Of a DNA stretch of 14,808 nt, positions 8,663 to 14,102 are shown piece by piece; positions within the stretch are counted from its first letter, which is position 1; each line of letters starts with the position of its first letter. The stretch covers positions 1-14,808 of the forward strand of contig CAYVDH010000081.1 of the NCBI GenBank assembly GCA_964450355.1, written 5' to 3'. The translations under genes were made by a program, and so were the position numbers. Source of the stretch: CAYVDH01 sp964450355 (GTDB lineage Bacteria; Bacteroidota; Bacteroidia; NS11-12g; UBA955). The notes beneath the pieces are model-generated. The model was not told the DNA's origin. It saw only the letters and a program-made list of their open reading frames with translations, and searched no databases.

Positions 8663-9271
8663 TTGATAAAAAAACCTAAAATAAGAATAGTGGGAGGACC
8701 TAATGGCTCAGGTAAATCCTATTTTATTAATGAGGTTAAAGATAAACATTATTTTTATTTGAAAAATTACATCAATGCCGATGATATCGAAAAAGAATTG
8801 AAAGTTACTTCCAAGTTTAATTTATCAAATTTTGATATCAAGGCTAACCAACAAGAATTTTATAATTTCATTACAAACTCAACTTTTAAAGATGGAATTA
8901 AACAAACTGCAATTAGTGGACTTGAAGTTAATGATAATGACTTAATTCTTAAAACTGAGATTAGCTCTTATCAATCTGCTTTGGTTGCTGATTTTATTAG
9001 AAATAAACTATTACAAAATAAAGATTCTTTTACTTTTGAAACCGTTATGTCTCATCCTTCTAAAATTGAAAAAAGATATTATGAATCTCTAAAAAATCTT
9101 AAATCAGTTATTGAAGTATCAGATGTATGCTATTGCATCAATAATGCTGGTATCATGAACGGATTTCAAAAAGTAGCTGAAATAACTAATGGCAAAGAAA
9201 TTAATTTTCTTTCCGAAAAATTACCTATTTGGTTTCAACAATATTACTTAAACAATAAATTAAAAAAATAA
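8663..9271 (+). CDS. Zeta-toxin-like P-loop protein with internal deletion
   Basis: This is a 202-aa P-loop protein of the predicted ABC-type ATPase/zeta-toxin-like kinase group (COG4185-like). Walker A GPNGSGKS is at 12-19 (K18), YINADDIEKEL lies near 36-46 and matches the NAD motif of the group, and FETVMSHPSKIE is at 125-136. The family normally continues with a beta-strand and a LID stretch of the form ERVxxRVxxGGHxVPExxI before RYYxSLxNL. Here KRYYESLKNL (137-146) follows directly, so roughly 40-45 residues seem absent in frame. The end (INNAG, then NGKEI and PIWFQQYYL) again matches. The missing part carries the LID arginines of zeta-type kinases, so normal kinase activity is doubtful. 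The TTG start at 8663 is forced: an in-frame stop lies at 8636 and the next Met is residue 129. The gap to the ATPase gene is 2 bases. Confidence 0.75.
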   Translation: MIKKPKIRIVGGPNGSGKSYFINEVKDKHYFYLKNYINADDIEKELKVTSKFNLSNFDIKANQQEFYNFITNSTFKDGIKQTAISGLEVNDNDLILKTEISSYQSALVADFIRNKLLQNKDSFTFETVMSHPSKIEKRYYESLKNLKSVIEVSDVCYCINNAGIMNGFQKVAEITNGKEINFLSEKLPIWFQQYYLNNKLKK

Positions 9272-9280
9272 ATACATATT

Positions 9281-11548
9281 ATGGCATTCGACATTGAAAT
9301 GATTAAAAAGGTATATGAAAATATGCCAAGCCGCATTGAAGCAGCTAGAAAACTAATTGGTAAACCTCTTACCTTGACCGAAAAAATCCTTTATTCTCAC
9401 CTGACAGAAGGCAACACTACCTCTGTTTACGAAAGAGGAAATAGTTATGTGGATTTTGCTCCCGACCGTGTAGCTATGCAAGACGCTACAGCTCAAATGG
9501 CTTTGTTGCAATTTATGCAAGCTGGCAGACCAAAAGTAGCTGTACCCTCTACCGTGCATTGCGACCATTTAATTAATGCTAAAGTGGAAGCAAAACAAGA
9601 TTTGGCTTTTGCTAATGAAGAGTCTAAAGAAGTGTTCGACTTCTTAAGCTCTGTATCAAATAAGTACGGCATTGGTTTTTGGAAACCAGGTGCTGGTATC
9701 ATTCACCAAGTAGTTCTTGAAAATTATGCTTTTCCTGGAGGAATGATGATAGGAACAGATTCGCATACAGTAAATGCTGGTGGATTGGGTATGTTAGCCA
9801 TTGGTGTGGGTGGTGCAGATGCTTGTGATGTGATGGCAGGTTTACCTTGGGAATTGAAGTTTCCAAAATTAATAGGTGTAAAACTAACTGGTAAATTAAG
9901 CGGTTGGGCTTCTCCTAAAGATGTCATATTAAAAGTAGCTGGCATCCTTACCGTTAAGGGTGGAACAGGCGCTGTAGTTGAATATTTTGGTGAAGGTGCT
10001 ACTAACATGAGTTGCACTGGTAAAGGTACTATTTGTAACATGGGTGCTGAAATTGGAGCTACTACATCTACTTTTGGTTATGACGATAGCATGGAAAGAT
10101 ACTTGCGTGCAACTGGCAGAGCAGATGTAGCTGATTTAGCAAATGGCATCAGAGAGCATTTAACTGCCGATGCAGAATGTTATGCTAATCCAGAACAGTA
10201 CTTTGATCAAGTCATTGAATTGAATTTATCGGAATTAGAACCACACATCAACGGACCATTTACTCCAGATTTAGCTACACCTATAAGCAAAATGAAAGAA
10301 GTAGCTGCAGCCAATGGTTGGCCAACCAATATTGAAGTTGGTTTGATTGGTAGTTGTACCAACTCTAGTTACGAAGATATTTCTAGAGCAGCAAGTTTAG
10401 CTAAACAAGTAGCTGATAAAAACTTGAAAACAAAAGCTGAGTTCACCATCACTCCAGGTAGTGAACAAGTTCGATACACCATAGAAAGAGATGGTTTTAT
10501 TGATACTTTCCATAAAATTGGTGCAACAGTATTTGCCAATGCTTGTGGACCATGCATAGGTATGTGGACTAGAATGGGTGCTGAGAAAAAAGAGAAAAAC
10601 TCCATCATTCATTCGTTCAATAGAAACTTCGCTGCAAGACAAGATGGCAACCCAAATACACACGCATTTGTAGCTAGTCCTGAAATTACAACCGCTATTG
10701 CTATTTCAGGAAGATTAGATTTTAATCCACTGACTGATACTTTAACCAACGAAAATGGCGAACAAGTAAAACTTGATGAACCAACAGGTATGGAATTGCC
10801 AAGCAAAGGTTTTGCTGTAGAAGATGCAGGCTACCAAGCCCCAGCAGCAGATGGCAGTGGCGTTCAAGTAGTAGTGAGTCCAAGCAGTTCTCGTTTGCAA
10901 TTGTTAGACCCATTTGCAGCTTGGGAAGGCAAAGACTTGATGGGTTTGCGTTTGTTAATTAAAGCTAAAGGCAAATGTACTACTGATCACATCAGTATGG
11001 CAGGACCATGGTTGAAATTCCGTGGACATTTGGATAATATTTCTAACAACATGTTAATTGGTGCTATCAATGCTTTTAATGACAAAGCCAATTCAGTGAA
11101 AAATCAATTGAACGGAACCTATGACGAAGTGCCAAAAGTACAACGTATGTACAAAGCAGCGGGCGAATTTTCTATAGTTGTAGGTGAAGAAAACTATGGA
11201 GAAGGAAGTTCAAGAGAGCATGCAGCTATGGAACCACGTCATTTAGGAGTAAGAGCAGTATTGGTAAAATCATTTGCGCGAATCCACGAAACTAATTTGA
11301 AAAAACAAGGAATGTTAGCTTTGACATTTGCCAATAAAGAAGATTACGATTTAATTCAAGAAGACGATAAATTCAACTTATTAGGATTAACCGATTTCAC
11401 CCCAGGCAAACCATTGCGTTTGGTGATTAATCATAAAGATGGAACAACACAAACCATCAATTGCAACCACACCTACAACGCTCAACAAATAGAGTGGTTC
11501 AAGGCTGGTGGTGCTTTGAATATTATTAGAAGAGGTGTAGCAAAGTAA
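9281..11548 (+). CDS. acn: Aconitate hydratase (mitochondrial-type)
   Basis: This TCA-cycle enzyme interconverts citrate and isocitrate through cis-aconitate in the cytoplasm, using a [4Fe-4S] cluster. It has 755 aa, normal for the mitochondrial-type family and shorter than the AcnA/IRP type. Cluster ligands are C359 (GSCTNSS), C422 and C425 (ACGPCIGMW), matching C358, C421 and C424 of the mammalian enzyme. The active-site DSHTVNAGG begins at D160. The swivel-domain motif YGEGSSREHAAMEPR has S643, S644 and R645, matching S642, S643 and R644. The start is ATG at 9281. It lies only 9 bases behind the zeta-like gene and I found no TAnnTTTG box directly upstream, so it may depend on read-through from 7559 or on a promoter inside the preceding gene. 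Confidence 0.97.
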   Translation: MAFDIEMIKKVYENMPSRIEAARKLIGKPLTLTEKILYSHLTEGNTTSVYERGNSYVDFAPDRVAMQDATAQMALLQFMQAGRPKVAVPSTVHCDHLINAKVEAKQDLAFANEESKEVFDFLSSVSNKYGIGFWKPGAGIIHQVVLENYAFPGGMMIGTDSHTVNAGGLGMLAIGVGGADACDVMAGLPWELKFPKLIGVKLTGKLSGWASPKDVILKVAGILTVKGGTGAVVEYFGEGATNMSCTGKGTICNMGAEIGATTSTFGYDDSMERYLRATGRADVADLANGIREHLTADAECYANPEQYFDQVIELNLSELEPHINGPFTPDLATPISKMKEVAAANGWPTNIEVGLIGSCTNSSYEDISRAASLAKQVADKNLKTKAEFTITPGSEQVRYTIERDGFIDTFHKIGATVFANACGPCIGMWTRMGAEKKEKNSIIHSFNRNFAARQDGNPNTHAFVASPEITTAIAISGRLDFNPLTDTLTNENGEQVKLDEPTGMELPSKGFAVEDAGYQAPAADGSGVQVVVSPSSSRLQLLDPFAAWEGKDLMGLRLLIKAKGKCTTDHISMAGPWLKFRGHLDNISNNMLIGAINAFNDKANSVKNQLNGTYDEVPKVQRMYKAAGEFSIVVGEENYGEGSSREHAAMEPRHLGVRAVLVKSFARIHETNLKKQGMLALTFANKEDYDLIQEDDKFNLLGLTDFTPGKPLRLVINHKDGTTQTINCNHTYNAQQIEWFKAGGALNIIRRGVAK

Positions 11549-11640
11549 GATTTTAGAAGTTAGAAATTAGAAGTTTATTCGATGCAAGACTTCTAATTTC
11601 TAATATCAAACTTCTAACTTCAAAAAGATCTAACTTCAAA
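11549..11640. repeat. Heptad inverted/direct repeat between acn and the four-helix gene
   Basis: Three tandem 7-base units TAGAAGT, TAGAAAT, TAGAAGT occupy 11554-11574. After a 14-base loop, the reverse-complement units ACTTCTA and ATTTCTA follow at 11589-11602, giving a perfect 14-bp inverted repeat (11561-11574 with 11589-11602). Then come ATATCAA, ACTTCTA and ACTTCAA in the same 7-base register up to 11623. A 12-base direct repeat TCTAACTTCAAA occurs at 11613-11624 and 11629-11640. As RNA it would fold into a long A/T stem. There is no U-run after the stem, so it is not a classical terminator, though it may protect or end the acn mRNA. Confidence 0.8.
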
Positions 11641-11652
11641 CTTAAGTTTAAT

Positions 11653-12012
11653 ATGAAAAATACAATTATTGATAGAACAAAACACTTTGCTGTGAATATC
11701 ATCAAAATGACTGAATTTTTACCAAAGTCTTATGCTTCTTCTGTAATATCTAAACAAATAGTAAGAAGTGCAACATCAGTGGGAGCAAACTATAGAGCTT
11801 CTCAACGAGCCCGCAGTGATCGTGAATTCATAGCCAAACTTCAAATAGTCCTCGAAGAATCAGACGAAACCCTTTATTGGCTTGAAATCATTCAAGAAAT
11901 GAATTGGCTCCCATCAGAATCCCTTCTTCCCATAATATCCGAAGCCAATGAGCTAACTGCTATCTTTGTGAGTAGTTTGAAAACGGTGAAGGAGAGGATT
12001 AAGGAAAGTTAG
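11653..12012 (+). CDS. Four helix bundle protein (23S rRNA IVP family)
   Basis: This small all-helical protein (119 aa) belongs to the PF05635/TIGR02436 family, first noticed inside 23S rRNA intervening sequences but mostly found, as here, outside rRNA. Diagnostic parts are the N-terminal AVNIIKMTEFLPKSY helix, SKQIVRSATSVGANYRASQRARS (about 33-56), and the EFIAKLQIVLEESDETLYWLEII helix. The family includes the Avd protein of diversity-generating retroelements, a basic pentameric nucleic-acid binder, but no reverse transcriptase or template repeat is present here. The molecular role is unknown; RNA/DNA binding is inferred from the family. It is preceded by the heptad repeat and followed after its stop by another copy of the repeat's first ten bases. 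Confidence 0.9.
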   Translation: MKNTIIDRTKHFAVNIIKMTEFLPKSYASSVISKQIVRSATSVGANYRASQRARSDREFIAKLQIVLEESDETLYWLEIIQEMNWLPSESLLPIISEANELTAIFVSSLKTVKERIKES

Positions 12013-12021
12013 ATTTTAGAA
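12012..12021 (+). repeat. 10-base repeat flanking the four-helix gene (right copy)
   Basis: GATTTTAGAA at 12012-12021 repeats 11549-11558 exactly. The first copy follows the acn stop and the second overlaps the stop of the four-helix gene. Together they bracket the repeat plus gene. At this AT content a chance match is possible. Confidence 0.4.
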
Positions 12022-12045
12022 AAAGATATTTTTTAATTTTTTTCC

Positions 12046-13068
12046 ATGCTGAAATTTATACAAATTATTATAAAAATAGAAGAATTTATTTCAAAAGTTA
12101 CGCTTTTTATTTGTTTAGATGGCTTTGGAGTAATTATAGGATTTGTTTTTATGATATTTGATTTGTATTGGCCTTTGAATCTTTTTCTTTTTTCTATTTT
12201 ATATCCTATATTTTCTATGTCAATTATATATCCATTTTTACTAAAAATTGAAACAAAGATTGAAAATAGAAAATTTTCAAAAGAATTAAAACTTAATGAA
12301 CTTAAGATAAAAGAGGAAGAGAATAAAAAAAATGATGAATGGAATAAATTATCGATAGAAGAAAAAGAAAGAATATTAAAAGAAAGAAAGAAAGTAGAGG
12401 TAAATGAAATTAGAAAAAAGAAAATTGCAGAAACCAAAAGAATAAATAGAGAAAAAAAGCTTTTAGCGGAAGATAGAGAAAGAAAAATTCTGATTGAAAG
12501 GACTTTAAAAAGAATAGAATCAATTCAACCCTTTTTTAAGGATGAATTGTCTATTTCAACTCGATACAAAATTGAACAAATGGATGATAAAGAATTCAAT
12601 GTCTTTTTAAAAAAAGAAGAAGATTGTTTTTTAAAGAAACAAGAAAAACAAAAGGAAGAAATAGAAAAGCAAAAAATCATAGAACTAAAGAAAATTGAAG
12701 ATGAGAGATTATTAAAAATCAAAAAAGCAGAAATTGAAAAAGAAAAACAAATAAAAGAAGCTATAAGAAGAGAGCTACTAGAGAAAGAACGATTAAAAAA
12801 ATTAAGGTCTGACGTAATTAATGAATTGATTTCTGAGGGAAAATTAATCGAAGATTTTTCAAGCACAAATAAAAGAGAGTCAATTCCATCAGATATAAAA
12901 TTATATGTTTGGGAAAGAGATAAAGGAAGATGTGTCAATTGTGGAAATAATCAAAACCTTGAATTTGACCATATTATTCCATTTTCGAAAGGTGGAGCTA
13001 ATACTTTAAAAAATTTGCAGCTATTGTGTTTACAATGTAATAGGCAAAAAAGCAATAAAATAGTTTAA
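12046..13068 (+). CDS. Membrane-anchored coiled-coil protein with C-terminal HNH nuclease domain
   Basis: This 340-aa protein has three parts. Two hydrophobic segments (about 18-38 and 43-65) would anchor it in the membrane. Residues about 68-275 are dense in Lys, Glu and Arg with no Pro/Gly run, a long helical or coiled-coil rod. Residues 283-340 are an HNH endonuclease domain with zinc-binding pairs C296/C299 and C328/C331, the catalytic-type D308-H309, the SKGGANTLKNLQLLC core with N323, and a terminal CNRQKS. With only two segments, the rod and nuclease would both face the cytoplasm. It likely cuts DNA, with the rod acting as spacer or oligomerisation arm; target and trigger are unknown. 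ATG start, 33 bases after the four-helix gene, preceded by a near-match -7 box (TATTTTTT at 12027-12034). The architecture suggests a defence or conflict role (inference). Confidence 0.82.
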   Translation: MLKFIQIIIKIEEFISKVTLFICLDGFGVIIGFVFMIFDLYWPLNLFLFSILYPIFSMSIIYPFLLKIETKIENRKFSKELKLNELKIKEEENKKNDEWNKLSIEEKERILKERKKVEVNEIRKKKIAETKRINREKKLLAEDRERKILIERTLKRIESIQPFFKDELSISTRYKIEQMDDKEFNVFLKKEEDCFLKKQEKQKEEIEKQKIIELKKIEDERLLKIKKAEIEKEKQIKEAIRRELLEKERLKKLRSDVINELISEGKLIEDFSSTNKRESIPSDIKLYVWERDKGRCVNCGNNQNLEFDHIIPFSKGGANTLKNLQLLCLQCNRQKSNKIV

Positions 13069-13102
13069 TCTAATAACTGATTTTTAAGCAATTAAACGTT
13101 TT

Positions 13103-13119
13103 ATAACTTTCTGAGTTAT
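13103..13119 (+). other. Small inverted repeat between the HNH gene and the next promoter
   Basis: ATAACT (13103-13108) and AGTTAT (13114-13119) form a perfect 6-bp stem with a 5-base loop. It sits just before the -33 element at 13123 and after the HNH stop. It could be a weak terminator or an operator; the AT stem makes either uncertain. Confidence 0.25.
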
Positions 13120-13122
13120 CGA

Positions 13123-13154
13123 TTTGCCTTTTCTTTTATTGCGTATTATTTTTG
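13123..13154 (+). promoter_or_regulatory. Promoter of the 13161 hypothetical gene
   Basis: TTTG is at 13123-13126, followed by exactly 20 bases and the -7 box TATTTTTG at 13147-13154. Transcription would start near 13160, adjacent to the ATG at 13161, so the transcript is predicted to be leaderless or nearly so. Confidence 0.7.
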
Positions 13155-13160
13155 TATAAA

Positions 13161-13733
13161 ATGAAAACTATATATTTACACAACACCCAATCCAATGAAT
13201 TATTGACATTAAATGTTACTAATTCTGAAAATTACAAACTATCTGAAGAATACAGAAATGCTTTATTTAAAGGAGCCCGAGAGATTAAACTAATTAAATT
13301 TTTTGACTTAAAAATTTTTGAAGATGAATTTGAGTATAGTTCAAGCAAAACAAAATTTGTAAAAACTAAGAACTTTAAAACAGTTATTGACTCGCCTAAT
13401 TTTATTATTTCTAAGAATTTATTTATTAATAAATCAAATATAAAATTCTTTAAATACTTTGAAAATTATACTGAAGGATATAGTTATGGCTGTTATTTTG
13501 AATTTGTTTTTGCTTGTGATTTCGATTATTTCAAAAATAAAATTTCAGAACAAATTGATCAAATAAATGAAGAATTTCTTTTTAAAAATGAAAATATTAA
13601 AGTCCTTGAAACTTTCAATGAATTTTTAGAATTTAATTCAGATTTCTACAATAAAGTATGGCATTTGGTAAAAGAACATGCTGAATGTTTGTCAAATATT
13701 CATTTAAATAACAGCACTTTGCAGCATAAATAA
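13161..13733 (+). CDS. Hypothetical soluble protein
   Basis: I do not recognise this 190-aa protein. It has no signal peptide or membrane segment and is rich in Phe, Tyr, Asn, Lys and Glu. The first half looks like alternating strands (for example KFVKTKNFKTVIDSPNFIIS); the last third (about 120-180) looks helical with several acidic stretches, and a FEFVFACDFDYF strand lies near the middle. A reading from TTG at 13152 is possible but lies inside the -7 box, so the ATG at 13161 is chosen. It has its own strong promoter, almost identical in layout to that of the next gene. An immunity-like or partner role for the upstream nuclease is speculation from position only. Confidence 0.65.
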   Translation: MKTIYLHNTQSNELLTLNVTNSENYKLSEEYRNALFKGAREIKLIKFFDLKIFEDEFEYSSSKTKFVKTKNFKTVIDSPNFIISKNLFINKSNIKFFKYFENYTEGYSYGCYFEFVFACDFDYFKNKISEQIDQINEEFLFKNENIKVLETFNEFLEFNSDFYNKVWHLVKEHAECLSNIHLNNSTLQHK

Positions 13734-13748
13734 TTTTTCAAATATGCT

Positions 13749-13780
13749 TTTGCTTTTCGGTTTTTTTGATTATATTTTTG
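13749..13780 (+). promoter_or_regulatory. Promoter of the 84-aa gene
   Basis: TTTG is at 13749-13752, followed by exactly 20 bases and TATTTTTG at 13773-13780, with the same spacing and the same -7 box as the promoter at 13123-13154. The leader to the ATG at 13804 is about 18 bases. Confidence 0.7.
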
Positions 13781-13803
13781 TGTTAAAATTTAAATAAATA
13801 TAT

Positions 13804-14058
13804 ATGGAAACACAAACAAAAGAATTTTTAATCAAATTAATTGAAGAACAAAAACAATATGTTCTCGAAGTTGAAAAAGGGTACAACAAAATTGCATCTG
13901 GGTTATTTCAAAATGATTATTTCAGGAATTTCATTTTTGAACACTTTGGTGCAGGTTATTTTGGAGAAACAAAAACGGAGTGGTGCTACTTAGATAAAGG
14001 ATTTATTATTGATGACATGGATGAGATGATTGAGAAATTAAAATTACTTAATTTTTAA
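13804..14058 (+). CDS. Small acidic hypothetical protein
   Basis: This is an 84-aa protein I do not recognise. It starts with a helix of alternating Lys/Glu/Leu (about 5-27), has a central segment with GAGYFGETKTEW and a single Cys in WCYL, and ends with an acidic helix DDMDEMIEKLKLL. It has no signal or membrane segment. A strong promoter directly upstream and an ATG start make it a real gene despite its size. It is not overlapped by its neighbours. It could be a regulator or immunity-type protein, but nothing in the sequence shows this. Confidence 0.6.
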   Translation: METQTKEFLIKLIEEQKQYVLEVEKGYNKIASGLFQNDYFRNFIFEHFGAGYFGETKTEWCYLDKGFIIDDMDEMIEKLKLLNF

Positions 14059-14070
14059 ATTAATTGATAT

Positions 14071-14078
14071 TATTTTTG
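14071..14078 (+). promoter_or_regulatory. -7 box of the SHOCT membrane protein gene
   Basis: TATTTTTG followed by C lies 24 bases before the ATG at 14103, about 12 bases after the previous stop. No TTTG lies 20 bases upstream (the position reads CTTA), so the upstream element is weak. Confidence 0.45.
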
Positions 14079-14102
14079 CAACATTAAAATTTCAAAAATT
14101 AG

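Noticed and set aside
7578..9271. Classical epsilon/zeta toxin-antitoxin pair
   Set aside because: The upstream protein is a 360-aa ATPase, not a small epsilon or PezA antitoxin, and the zeta-like protein lacks the LID region.
9353..10913. Several minus-strand open frames inside aconitase
   Set aside because: They are shadows of a highly conserved coding gene; no domain or start signal supports them.
11549..11640. CRISPR-like array from the short repeats
   Set aside because: Units are 7 bases in tandem without unique spacers, and there are no cas genes.
11549..12012. Diversity-generating retroelement, suggested by an Avd-like four-helix protein
   Set aside because: No reverse transcriptase, template/variable repeat pair or variable protein is present in the window.
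12033..12938. Two long minus-strand open frames opposite the HNH gene
   Set aside because: They are antisense to a Lys/Glu-rich coiled coil, which yields Ser/Phe-rich shadow frames; no promoter or recognisable domain.
13152..13160. TTG start giving a three-residue longer protein before the 13161 ATG
   Set aside because: The TTG is the last three bases of the -7 box TATTTTTG, so it would not be within the transcript.
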